DNA from: Acidimicrobiia bacterium | GTDB lineage: Bacteria; Actinomycetota; Acidimicrobiia; Acidimicrobiales; AC-14 | Reading direction: 5' to 3' | Length of the DNA: 64,000 nucleotides | Assembly (NCBI GenBank): GCA_023264995.1 | Contig: JAHFUR010000013.1 | Coordinates: 39,599 to 103,598, forward strand | Part shown: in pieces, positions 25,877 to 34,900 of the stretch | Layout: the number at the start of each line of letters is the position of its first letter | How positions within the stretch are numbered: the stretch's first letter is position 1 | Position numbers and translations under genes: made by a program | The notes under the pieces: model-generated | What the model saw: only the letters and a program-made list of their open reading frames with translations | Databases searched by the model: none | What the model was told of the DNA's origin: nothing

Positions 25877-26056
25877 GTGAGCCTTCCGGTTGAGCGACAT
25901 CGCTCCTTCATTCTCCTGTCCGAGGACGTCCGGGTCGCGTCGGTCGACGATGCGGAGGCGGTCGCTGCTGTCCACATCCGGAGCTGGCAAGGACAGCGCG
26001 GCCTGATTTCCGGATGCTGCTCGTCTCCCTCGTCGCGGAGCCCGCCTTGGCACTAG
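25877..26056 (+). pseudogene. Remnant of a GNAT acetyltransferase N-terminus
   Basis: A 59-codon frame (GTG to TAG) includes VRVASVDDAEAVAAVHIRSW followed by QGQRGLIS. This matches the start of GNAT proteins (pattern R.A..DDAEA...V...SW...YRGL..). The reading then turns into a Ser/Pro run and stops, so motif A (acetyl-CoA binding) is missing. No other part of the gene is found in 25780-26077, which otherwise holds no gene. Confidence 0.55.
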
Positions 26057-26077
26057 AGATCTGACATCGTGGGGACG

Positions 26078-26857
26078 ATGCCTCACGAGGAGATCGACGG
26101 CGTTCCCATCTGGTACGAGGAGCACGGGGAGCCCGACGGGCCGCCGCTCGTCGCCCTCCACGGTGGGATTCTCACCTTCGAGCGGAGTTTCGGTGACGTG
26201 CTCCCGTGGCTCACCCAGGGCCGTCGGGTGATCGGGGTCGAGCTTCAGGGCCACGGCCACACTCCCGACACCGGCCGACCGATGTCGATCGAGCGTTTCG
26301 CCGACGACGTCGCCGAGCTCGTGGACCGCATCGCCGGCGGCGGACCGGCCGACCTCTGGGGCTTCAGCCTCGGCGCCCTGACGGCAACGGGCGTCGCCGT
26401 ACGGCACCCGTCGAAGGTCCGGAGTCTCGTGCTCGCCGCCGTCAACATCCGGCCCGACGGCTATCACCCGGAGATCACGGCACCGAAGCAGGACGATCCC
26501 CGCCTCCCGACCGAGCACGAGTTCGCGGCCTGGCAATCCGACTACCGGGCGGTGGCGCCCAACCCCGAGCACTTCCTCCCGTTCCTCGAGCGGATGCAGC
26601 CGGTCGTCCACGACTGGCCGGGCTGGACCGACGACGAGATCCGCTCGGTCACCGCCCCCACGTTCCTCGTCATCGGCGACCAGGATTTCGTCCGCCTCGA
26701 CCACGCCGCCGAGATGCTCGACCTCTTTCCCGACTGCCGCTTGGCCGTCCTGCCCGGCACAAAGCACACCGAGGTCATGCAGCGATCGGAGCAGCTCCGG
26801 GCCCTCGTCGGGTCCTTCCTTCGGCACGGCCCTGCACTCAGGGGGACCAGGCGCTGA
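26078..26857 (+). CDS. Alpha/beta hydrolase
   Basis: 259 residues. Typical fold: LVALHGGILTFERSFGDVLP (oxyanion HG), nucleophile elbow GFSLGA (S97), acid in IGDQDFVRLDH and His in PGTKHTEVM. Cap region between about 120 and 190. The ATG at 26078 was preferred to an in-frame GTG at 26069. Substrate cannot be assigned; esterase, lactonase or haloperoxidase-like activities are all possible. The 3' end overlaps the convergent gene by 20 bp. Confidence 0.88.
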   Translation: MPHEEIDGVPIWYEEHGEPDGPPLVALHGGILTFERSFGDVLPWLTQGRRVIGVELQGHGHTPDTGRPMSIERFADDVAELVDRIAGGGPADLWGFSLGALTATGVAVRHPSKVRSLVLAAVNIRPDGYHPEITAPKQDDPRLPTEHEFAAWQSDYRAVAPNPEHFLPFLERMQPVVHDWPGWTDDEIRSVTAPTFLVIGDQDFVRLDHAAEMLDLFPDCRLAVLPGTKHTEVMQRSEQLRALVGSFLRHGPALRGTRR

Positions 26858-27410
26858 CGTCGCGTCCGAGGTAGGCGGCGAGACGATCGATGGGCGCAGC
26901 ATCGTCGCCCGAGGCGGTGGCGTCGGAGAACGGCGTCCCGGGAGGTCTTTGTGCGGGAAGCCAGCTCTTGAACTGGGCAAGGCTGGCCTCAACCACGAAG
27001 GCGTCCCAGGAGGCCTTCTGTCCACTGGCCTTCGCCAGGTCCCAGCCGTGGACGAGGGTCTCCCCAAGGTGGACGTAAAGCGCCGCAGCCGCAGGGCCGC
27101 GACCGATCGGCAGGGTGATCTCTCGTTCGAGGACGCCGGGCTGCTCCCACGCGCGGAGCATTACCGCGGCCGTCCGTCGGTATGTCTCAGCGGGGTCATG
27201 GCCGAGTTCGACGCCCGGCATGCCCCGGGCCCAGTCGCTGCCCCGGGCGATCTCTAGGTACTTGAGATTCCCCGCAACGATGTGGGCCAGCAGGTCTCCC
27301 ACGGTCCATTCCGGACATGGTGTCGGCAACTCGTGCTGCTCCACCGAAGTCCCGTCGATGAGGGCCGCCATGCCAAGTGAAGCACGTCGATCCAGTTCGA
27401 TGACGTCCAC
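26838..27410 (-). CDS. TIGR03086-type/mycothiol-dependent DinB-like protein
   Basis: 190 residues. N-terminal DinB-like four-helix domain of the maleylpyruvate-isomerase group: LPTPCPEWTVGDLLAHIVAG contains the first metal-ligand His, and YVHLGETLVHGWDLAKASG carries the others, the usual H...H...H arrangement. This family uses mycothiol as thiol cofactor in actinobacteria. GTG start before DVIELDRRA; weak ribosome site. Reaction unknown. Convergent with the hydrolase. Confidence 0.85.
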   Translation of the reverse strand: MDVIELDRRASLGMAALIDGTSVEQHELPTPCPEWTVGDLLAHIVAGNLKYLEIARGSDWARGMPGVELGHDPAETYRRTAAVMLRAWEQPGVLEREITLPIGRGPAAAALYVHLGETLVHGWDLAKASGQKASWDAFVVEASLAQFKSWLPAQRPPGTPFSDATASGDDAAPIDRLAAYLGRDVSAWSP

Positions 27411-27450
27411 CCCCCAACGATAGCCACCACCCCCCGGCCTCGGCCCGGCG

Positions 27451-27696
27451 TTATATGGGAGTTTTCGGCCATCCGGCAAGTGCGTTGTCGGGGACGTCCC
27501 GATGCACGAGAATCTCGTAGCGCCGGCCATCGGGAGAGGCAACCGTCTGGATTTCGGTGGCATACGGGATCTCGAATCTCCAGGGCACCGCACCTCCGCC
27601 TCCCAGCACAGAAATCGAGCCTCGGTCAAGAAGAAGGGTCGCGGACGCGACAACGATGACGGCAGCCCCGCGTCGCGGCCTTCTCGTATCTTGCAC
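27451..27696 (-). CDS. Possible small secreted protein
   Basis: 81-codon frame with GTG start; the N-terminus has RRPRRGAA then a hydrophobic segment VIVVASATLLL, and the rest is hydrophilic (ATEIQTVASPDGRRYEILVH). The DGRRYEI pattern looks protein-like, but there is no ribosome site and no recognised family. Could also be spurious. Confidence 0.35.
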   Translation of the reverse strand: MQDTRRPRRGAAVIVVASATLLLDRGSISVLGGGGAVPWRFEIPYATEIQTVASPDGRRYEILVHRDVPDNALAGWPKTPI

Positions 27697-27769
27697 CCGT
27701 TTCGGGCGTCTGAGCGCCGCCGGGCCCGCCGGGCGGGCGAAGCCTTCGCTCAGGCTTGATCGCGGAGCG

Positions 27770-28366
27770 TCATGTCGCTGGACAGCCAGCCCCGGCCAGC
27801 GCCGCGCTGAACTGCGCGTTGGCCTGCGCCCGAATCGCCTCTAGCTGAGCGATATGCACGTTCGTCGGCAGGGAGTTTTCGATGGCGGTGACCTGGGCGT
27901 TCACGGCCGCTTTCTGCGCTTGAAGCTGCTGGCAGATGCTGCTTTGCGCGGGCGCTGCGAAGGTGATCGGCGCGTGGTCGGCCTGCTCGGTCTGGTCCGT
28001 CGACGCGAGGACCGTGCAGGGCTGCGTCGTGCTGCACGTCACCTGGGTGTTGGCGATGGTGGTGAACGTCCGGCTCACCGTGACGGCCACCGGGCCGAAC
28101 GACCCAGTGGAGTCGGTCGTAAAGTTGGCGATGATCAAGCCGAACTGGAGATTGCCCCCGATCTCGATCGCCTGGCGGATCGTCCCCGGCTGGTTGGCAC
28201 CGAAACCAGTACCGCTCACCGACACCATCTGACTAGCAGCGAGGTTCGTGTTCGGCGTCACCGTGGTCGTGGTGCCATCGTCCGCGGCCGCCGTGCCAGC
28301 ACCGAGACCCAGGCCGACAAGCGTCCCCAACAGCCCCAACAGCACAATCCCGGCGCGTCGTCCCAT
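27770..28366 (-). CDS. Secreted IPT/neocarzinostatin-like protein with coiled tail
   Basis: 198 residues. Signal peptide (GIVLLGLLGTLVGLGLGAGTAAA), then a beta-sandwich whose opening NLAASQMVSVSGTGFGANQP resembles the neocarzinostatin-like/IPT pattern with two cysteines (CSTTQPC). A C-terminal helical stretch of about 50 residues (QQLQAQKAAVNAQVTAIENS) is predicted coiled coil, with further Cys. Ribosome site GGGAGGGG before the ATG. Extracellular; ligand unknown. Confidence 0.75.
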   Translation of the reverse strand: MGRRAGIVLLGLLGTLVGLGLGAGTAAADDGTTTTVTPNTNLAASQMVSVSGTGFGANQPGTIRQAIEIGGNLQFGLIIANFTTDSTGSFGPVAVTVSRTFTTIANTQVTCSTTQPCTVLASTDQTEQADHAPITFAAPAQSSICQQLQAQKAAVNAQVTAIENSLPTNVHIAQLEAIRAQANAQFSAALAGAGCPAT

Positions 28367-28625
28367 GACAATCCCCTCCCGGCTGGCCGAGTTCAGCCGC
28401 CAACCGCGGATTGTAGGCCATCCGGTACCGCTGTCATCCGTGCTGGGCGACACGCAGTGGGTGCGCCATCCGGTGTCGTCCGGATCGCCCGATCACGCGG
28501 ACTAAGCCGATCAAACCGCCGATCGCACCCCGAGGGGCGTCGGGTTTGCCGTCGGCGTGCGACGCCGGCCGGGCTCCCCGCCCCGGACCTCGACCGGCGA
28601 GGGGGAGCCAGCGACCCGTGGGAAC

Positions 28626-29087
28626 ATGGCAGGCATGGACGCCACCGAGCCCGGCGCGGCACCCCCCGCCCTCCAGCGGATCGTCGACCTGTTCGCCGGC
28701 GCCCCCAAGGACCTTCGCCTCCAAGCTCTGCTCGAGTACTCGCGCAAGGTGCCGCCCCTGCCCGAGGAGCTGGCCGGTCACCGCGAGCTGATGGAGCAGG
28801 TGCCGGAGTGCATGACGCCGTTCTTCCTGGCCACCGAGGTCGACGCCGACGATCGGGTGCACCTCCACTTCGACGTCCCCGACCAGGCGCCGACCACCCG
28901 CGGGTTCGCCGGCATCCTCCACGCCGGCCTCGACGGCGCCACCCCGGCCGCCGTCCTGGCCACGCCCAATGACTTCTACCTGAAGATGGGCCTGGCCGAG
29001 GCCATCTCCGGCCAGCGCCTGCGGGGCATGGGCGCCATCCTGGCCCGCCTGAAGCGCCAGGTCGCAGCCCACATCGCCGCGTCCTAG
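28626..29087 (+). CDS. sufE: SufE-family sulfur acceptor
   Basis: 153 residues. SufE/CsdE fold: LQRIVDLFAGAPKDLRLQAL, LLEYSRKVPPLP, conserved Cys in VPECMTPFFLATEVD (C62), then GFAGILHAGLDGATPAAVL. Accepts persulfide sulfur from a cysteine desulfurase (SufS) for Fe-S cluster assembly. No sufS or sufBCD genes are in the window. A GGGA lies before the ATG at 28626. The merR promoter begins about 50 bp downstream. Confidence 0.9.
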   Translation: MAGMDATEPGAAPPALQRIVDLFAGAPKDLRLQALLEYSRKVPPLPEELAGHRELMEQVPECMTPFFLATEVDADDRVHLHFDVPDQAPTTRGFAGILHAGLDGATPAAVLATPNDFYLKMGLAEAISGQRLRGMGAILARLKRQVAAHIAAS

Positions 29088-29139
29088 GCGGCCGATCAGC
29101 GCGCCAGCACGCGATCGTCCCCCGGCTGCGGTTGCCGGC

Positions 29140-29168
29140 GTGACTCTGGGAGTGATTGCTCCTAGAAT
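29140..29168 (+). promoter_or_regulatory. Probable leaderless promoter of the MerR-type gene
   Basis: GTGACT (29140-29145) and TAGAAT (29163-29168) are 17 bp apart. The ATG at 29176 begins 7 bases after the -10, which is where transcription would start, so the mRNA is likely leaderless. The spacer and -10 overlap the 15-bp repeat motif at 29150-29179. Confidence 0.6.
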
Positions 29169-29179
29169 GATCACTATGA
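29150..29179 (+). promoter_or_regulatory. Men-motif site A: tandem 15-bp repeat in the merR promoter
   Basis: First unit GAGTGATTGCTCCTA (29150-29164), second, more divergent unit GAATGATCACTATGA (29165-29179). AGTGAT (29151-29156) and ATCACT (29170-29175) also form an inverted repeat spaced 13 bp. The first 26 bases match the site upstream of menB at 20 of 26 positions. Position within spacer and -10 suits an operator for autoregulation by the MerR-type protein (inference). Confidence 0.5.
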
Positions 29180-29934
29180 GGATGCGGGTCGAAGAGCTGG
29201 CCTTGGCCGCCGAGGTCTCGGTCGACACGATCCGCTACTACCAGAAGCAACGGCTCCTCCCGCCGCCCGGGCGCGACGGCCGGCTGGCCTTCTACGACGA
29301 CGAGCACCTCGGTCGTCTCGCCCGCATCAAGGAGCTCCAGCGGCGCGGCTTCACCCTGGCCGTCATCCGCCGCTTCCTGGCCGGCGAGCTCGACCCGGCC
29401 GACGAGCCTCTGGCCGCGGCGGTGGCTGGCGCCGAGGACGCCGGCGATAGCGGCGAGGAGCTCTTCGGCATCGACGAACTGGCCCGCCGGCTGGGCGTGC
29501 CCCAGGCCGTCCTCGACTCGCTCCTCCGTGAGGGCCTCCTCATCCCACGCGTCGTGGCCGGCAAGCCGTGCTTCACGCCGGCCGACGTCGCCATGCTCAC
29601 CGGCGGCATGCGCCTGCTCGAAGCCGGTCTGCCCCTCCCCGAGCTGGTGACCCTGGCCCGCCACCACCACGCCATGACCCGGGAGGTGGCCGCCGAGGCC
29701 GTCGAGCTGTTCGACACCTGGGTGCGCAAGCCCCTGCGGGCGTCCAACCTGCCCGAGGACGAGAAGGCCGAACGGTTGGTGGAGGCCTTCCGCACCCTGC
29801 TGCCGGCGGTGGCCGGCCTGGTCGCCCACCACTTCCAGCGCATCCTGCTCCAGGTGGCCCAGGAGCACCTGGAGTCGGTGGGCGACACGAGCGAGCTGGC
29901 GGCGGCGTCGGCTGACGAGGCCTGGTCGGCGTGA
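29176..29934 (+). CDS. MerR-family transcriptional regulator
   Basis: 252 residues. N-terminal MerR winged helix-turn-helix: VEELALAAEVSVDTIRYYQK, RLLPPPGRDG, FYDDEHLGRLARIKELQR. A second helix-turn-helix-like region (GIDELARRLGVPQAVLDSLL) and a long helical C-terminal domain follow; no metal-binding cysteines of MerR/CueR type are visible, so an effector other than metal is likely. Start at 29176 fits a leaderless transcript. menG follows after 25 bp and menF after that, so it probably regulates menaquinone genes (inference). Confidence 0.88.
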   Translation: MRMRVEELALAAEVSVDTIRYYQKQRLLPPPGRDGRLAFYDDEHLGRLARIKELQRRGFTLAVIRRFLAGELDPADEPLAAAVAGAEDAGDSGEELFGIDELARRLGVPQAVLDSLLREGLLIPRVVAGKPCFTPADVAMLTGGMRLLEAGLPLPELVTLARHHHAMTREVAAEAVELFDTWVRKPLRASNLPEDEKAERLVEAFRTLLPAVAGLVAHHFQRILLQVAQEHLESVGDTSELAAASADEAWSA

Positions 29935-29959
29935 TCGCCGCCAAGAATGCACAGCCGGC

Positions 29960-30646
29960 ATGACCGCCGAGCTCCCCCAGGGCGAGGCCAAGGTCAAGGC
30001 CGTCGACGCCATGTTCGACGCCATCGCCCCCCGCTACGACATGCTCAACCGTCTGCTCACCTTCGGCATGGACGTGGGGTGGCGGCGCAAGACGGTGAAG
30101 TCGCTCCAGCTCTCGCCGGGCGCCAAGGTGCTCGACCTGGCCTGCGGCACCGGCGACCTGTGCCGGGAGCTCACCAAGCGGGGCTACCGGCCCGTCGGCG
30201 TCGACCGCTCGGCGGGCATGCTGGCCGCCCAACGCACGACCGCCCCCCTGGTCCGCGGCGATGCGCTCGTCCTGCCGTTCCGGGACACCTCGATCGACGG
30301 CATCGTATGCGGCTTCGCCCTGCGCAACTTCGCCTCCCTCAAGCCGTTCCTCGTCGAGTGCGCCCGGGTGCTCCGGCCCGGGGGCCGGATGGCCCTGCTT
30401 GAGGTGGCTCAGCCCGAGAACGCCGTCCTGCGCTGGGGCCACGGCCAGTACTTCGGCAAGGTCGTCCCCCTCGTCGGCGGCCTGCTGTCCGACCGCGACG
30501 CCTACCAGTACCTGCCCAAGTCGGTCGCCTACCTGCCCCCGCCGGCCCGCATGGTGTCCATGCTGTCCGAGTCGGGCTTCGGCGCCGCCGCCCGCCGGCC
30601 ACTGTCGACGGGGATCGCCCAGTTGCTCACTGGCACGCGTCGATGA
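29960..30646 (+). CDS. menG: Demethylmenaquinone methyltransferase (MenG/UbiE)
   Basis: 228 residues. Family motifs: MFDAIAPRYDMLNRLLTFG, SAM motif VLDLACGTGD, GFALRNF, and FGKVVPLVGGLLSDRDAYQY, then LPKSV. Performs the last step of menaquinone synthesis, SAM-dependent methylation of demethylmenaquinone at the membrane. Located 25 bp after the MerR-type gene and 64 bp before menF. Confidence 0.96.
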   Translation: MTAELPQGEAKVKAVDAMFDAIAPRYDMLNRLLTFGMDVGWRRKTVKSLQLSPGAKVLDLACGTGDLCRELTKRGYRPVGVDRSAGMLAAQRTTAPLVRGDALVLPFRDTSIDGIVCGFALRNFASLKPFLVECARVLRPGGRMALLEVAQPENAVLRWGHGQYFGKVVPLVGGLLSDRDAYQYLPKSVAYLPPPARMVSMLSESGFGAAARRPLSTGIAQLLTGTRR

Positions 30647-30710
30647 CCGGCCCGGGAGGCCGGTCTGGCAGACACTCATCGGGGCACGGCCCCGAAGGGC
30701 GCGTGCGCCG

Positions 30711-31883
30711 ATGACGCGGGTGTGCACCGGGCTGCGGAGCCGCACCTGGATCCTCGACGGCGACGTGGATCCCCTTGACGCCCTCGGCCCCGGCGGGTTC
30801 GCCTGGTTCGCCGAGGGGTTCGGCTTGGCTACCTCAGGGGTGGCTGCTCGGGTCGCGGCCGCTGGCGCCGGCGCCCTGCTCGCCGAGATCGCCGGCGACG
30901 ACCCCCTCGCCGAGCCGGGCACCGGCCCGCTCGCGGTCGGCGCCATGGGCTTCGACGGCCACGGCCAGCTCGTCATCCCGGCGCGCATCACCGGCCGGAC
31001 GGCCGGCGGGATGTGCTGGGTCACCGAGATCGGCCCGGCCGACGACACGGCCGAGGCATGGCCGGCGGCCCCGCTGCCGCCGGCGCCGGGCGACGAGCGC
31101 CGGCGCTGGACCGCCTCGGTCGACGAGGCGCTGCGCCGGATCGGCGACGGCCGGCTGTCGAAGGTGGTGTTGGCCCGCGAGGCCACCGTCGACCTCGGCC
31201 GCGCCCTCGACGCCGGCGCCCTCGTCGACCGGCTCCGCCACCACGAGGCATCGAGCTTCACCTACGCCGTCGGCGCCTACGTCGGCGCCAGCCCCGAGCT
31301 ATTGGCCCGCCGGCGAGGCCGCGACGTCCTCTCCCGGCCCATGGCCGGCACGGTCGCCCAGGGGGGCGAGGCCGGCGACGACCGCCGCCTGGCCGCCACC
31401 CTCGCCGCATCGTCGAAAGAGCAGCACGAGCACCGCCTGGTCGTCGAGGACGTGCGGCAGAAGCTGCGCCTCGTCGCCGACGGCCCGACCCTGGCCGTCG
31501 GGCCCGATGTCGTCCGGCTGTCCACCGTGGCCCACCTGGCCACGATGATCCGCTGCCAGCTACGCGACCCCACCGTCTCCGCGCTCGACGTCGCCGCTCT
31601 CCTCCACCCCACGCCGGCCATCGCCGGCGTCCCGCTCGACGCGGCACTGGCCACGATCGCCGAGCTCGACGCGTTCGACCGCGGTCTGTACGCCGGCCCT
31701 GTCGGCTGGGTCGACGCCCGGGGCGACGGTGACTGGGCCGTCGCCTTGCGGGGGGCCACCCTCGACGGCAGCCGGGCCCGGCTGGTGGCCGGCGCCGGCA
31801 TCGTGGCCGGTTCCGATCCCGACGCCGAGTGGGACGAGACCGAGGCCAAGCTGGCCGTCATGCGAGCCGCGCTGACCCCCTGA
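30711..31883 (+). CDS. menF: Isochorismate synthase
   Basis: 390 residues, chorismate-binding enzyme. Motifs: LSKVVLAREATVDL, FTYAVGAYVGASPELLA, SRPMAGTVAQ, EHRLVVEDVRQKL, VAHLATMI and LHPTPAIAGVP with DRGLYAGPVGW. The catalytic Lys is in SKVVLAR. Converts chorismate to isochorismate; the neighbouring menG and the men block at 39-47 kb argue for menaquinone rather than siderophore use. The ATG at 30711 has a distant GAAGGG; the exact start is tentative. Confidence 0.93.
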   Translation: MTRVCTGLRSRTWILDGDVDPLDALGPGGFAWFAEGFGLATSGVAARVAAAGAGALLAEIAGDDPLAEPGTGPLAVGAMGFDGHGQLVIPARITGRTAGGMCWVTEIGPADDTAEAWPAAPLPPAPGDERRRWTASVDEALRRIGDGRLSKVVLAREATVDLGRALDAGALVDRLRHHEASSFTYAVGAYVGASPELLARRRGRDVLSRPMAGTVAQGGEAGDDRRLAATLAASSKEQHEHRLVVEDVRQKLRLVADGPTLAVGPDVVRLSTVAHLATMIRCQLRDPTVSALDVAALLHPTPAIAGVPLDAALATIAELDAFDRGLYAGPVGWVDARGDGDWAVALRGATLDGSRARLVAGAGIVAGSDPDAEWDETEAKLAVMRAALTP

Positions 31884-31922
31884 ACCGGTGACCGTCGCCG
31901 GCGTCACCGGATCCCCCCGACG

Positions 31923-34900
31923 CTACGGGTGGCCGGCGCCGGAGCCGGCGAGCGTGGCCCACAGCTCGCGGTAGCGCCCCCCGAGGCGCAACAGCTCCTC
32001 GTGGCTGCCGTCCTCAACGATGCGGCCGTCGGACACCACGAGGATGCGCTGGGCGCCCCGGGCCGTCTGGAGGCGGTGGGCGATCAGCAGGGTGGTGCGG
32101 CCCCGGGCGACCAGGCTCATGGCCCGCTGTACCTGGGCCTCGGTGGCCAGGTCGAGGTTCGACGTGGCCTCGTCGAGCAGCAGGATGGCGGGGTCGACCA
32201 GATGGGCCCGGGCCAGGCACAGGAGCTGGCGCTGCCCGGCCGACAACGACCGGCCCTGCTCGGTGACGACCGTGTGGTAGCCGTCCGGGAGGGACTTGAC
32301 GAACTCGTGCGCACCCACGGCCCGGGCGGCCCGCTCGACGTCGAGGTCACGGGCGTCAGGCGCCCCGTAGTTGATGTTCGTGCGGATCGTCCCCGAGAAC
32401 AGGAACGGCTCCTGGGGGACGAAGCCCAACTGGTGGCGGTAGGCGGCCAGGTCGAGCTCGGGGAGGGGAACGCCGTCGATGAGCACCCGGCCGGCGTCGG
32501 GGTCGTAGAACCGGGCCACCAGCTTCACGAGGGTGGACTTGCCGGCGCCGGTGGCACCGACCAGGGCCACGACCTGCCCGGCGGGTATGTCGAGGTCCAC
32601 GTCGTGCAGCGCCACCTGGCCGGTGCTGGCGTAGGCGAAGCGCACGCCGTCCAAGCGGACGTCGCCGCGCAGCCGGCCAGGGGGCACCGGGTGGACGGCC
32701 GCCGGGGTCATGGTCGGGGTCCGCAACAGCGCGCTGAGCTGAGTGACCGCCACCCGGGCCTGCGACCACTGGTCGAACACCTGGGAGAGCTGCTGGATCG
32801 GCGTGAAAAACTGGTCGAGGAAGAGCAGGAAGGCGATCAGCGCCCCGGGGGTCAGCCGGCCCTCGGCCACCATGTGGGCGCCCTCGGCCAGGGCGATGGC
32901 CTTGGCCACCGTGCTGAGGAGCTGGATCAGCGGGAAGTACCGGGCCATCAGTTCGGCCGAGCGCACTCGGGCGTCGCGGTAGGACGTGGCCAGGCGGGCG
33001 AACCGGGCCTCGTTGGTGGCCTGCTGGCCGAGCGCCTGGCTGACCCGGACGCCCGCCAGGCTCTCCTGCAGCTCGCTGTAAAGGGCCGAGATCCGCACCC
33101 GCGAGGTCATGTAGGCCCGGCTCGATGCCCGCCGGAACCAGAGGGTGGCGGCCACCAGCGGCGGCACCACCACGGCCACGACCAGGGCGAGGTGGGGGTC
33201 GAGCACGACCAGGGCGACGGCCACGCCCACGCCGGCCAGCAGGCTGGCCATGGCGGTGAGCAGGCCCTGCTGCAGGAGCTGGGCGAAGGCGTTGATGTCG
33301 GAGGTCATGCGGGTCATGATCCGGCCCGCCATCTCCTGGTCGTAGTACCCGAGGGAGAGACGCTGGAGGTGGGCGAAGGTCCGGGCCCGCAGCCCGAAGA
33401 GCATGCGCTCGGCCGTGCGCGACGTCTGGTAGGTCATGGCCACCGCGTTGAGCCAGCTCAGGACCTGGACGCCGAGGAACACGATGCAGACCGCCCGGAG
33501 GGACCCGAGGGACCGGTGGACGACCCCGTTGTCGATCCCGGTACGGATCAGGACCGGCCCGGCCAGCGTTGTGAGGGTGTCCACCACCACCAGGGCGACA
33601 CCGAGGGCCAGTGCCCCCCGGAACGGGCGCAGCACCCGGCGGAACGAGAACGTGTCGTCGAGGGCCGTCACTTCGTCGAGGTCCACCTGGGGTTCGCCCG
33701 CCAACGGGGGGAGGGCTCCGGCCGCGGCCAGGAGCTCCGGCGATGCGGTGGTCAGCTTCGCCAGCCGGGACGCGCCCCCGCCTATCCCGCCACCGTGGCG
33801 GCCCGACCCCTCGGCGATGACGTTGACGGCCCGGCTGCTCACCCGGGGCGCACCCTCACGGGAGACGCCGAGGGGCCAGGCCGAGGGGTCGACCGCGTCG
33901 ACTTCGGGAGCGCGGGTGTCCTCGCTGCCGGCCTCGGGGCCGGTCAGCAGCTCCCGGTAGAACTGGGACTGGGCCAGCAGCTCCTCGTTGGTGCCTTCGG
34001 CGACGATACGGCCCCCGTCCAGGACGATCACCCGCTGGGCCAGCCGGAGGGTCGACGGCCGGTGGGCGATGAGCACCGTCGTCCGGGCCGCCATCCGCGC
34101 CTCGAAGGACCCGTGAATGGCCTCCTCGGTGCGGGCGTCGATGGCCGAGGTGGCGTCATCGAGCACGAGGATCTTCGGGTCGGCCAGCGCAGCCCGGGCC
34201 AGGGCGATGCGCTGGCGCTCGCCGCCGGAGAGGGTGAAGCCCCGCTCGCCGACCGCTGTGTCGTACCCGTCGGGCAGGGCGACGATGAAGGCGTGGGCCT
34301 GCGCGGCCCGGGCCGCCTCGACCACGTCGTGGTCGCTGGCATCGGGGCGACCGAAGGCGATGTTCTCCCGGATGGTCGTCGAGAAGAGGAACGTCTCCTC
34401 GAAGACCATGCCGACGGCGCGGCGGAGCGATCCCAGGGTGTACCGGGTGACGTCAGCCCCGTCGATCGTCACCGCGCCGGCGCCGGCCTCGTAGAAGCGG
34501 CCGAGGAGGAGGGCCAGGGTCGACTTGCCCGAGCCCGACGGGCCGACGATGGCCACCCGCTCCCCCGCCTCGATGCGCAGCGACACGTCGTGAAGGACGG
34601 GGGGGCCGTCGCCATAGGCGAACGACACGTGCTCGAGTGCCACCCGGCCCGCCGGCTGGTCGAGGGGCCGGGCGCCGGCCCGATCGGTGACCACCGGCTC
34701 GACGGCCAGCAGCTCGAGCACCCGCTCGGCCCCGGCCCGGGCCTGCTGCGCTGTCCCCAACACGCCCGAGAGGAGCCGGACAGGAGCGGTGAGCTGGAGG
34801 ACGTAGCTCGAGAAGGCCAGGAACACGCCGAGGGAGACATGGCCCCGCAGCGCCAGCCACCCGCCCAGGGCGAGCACGGCCACCTGGCCCAGCGACGGGA

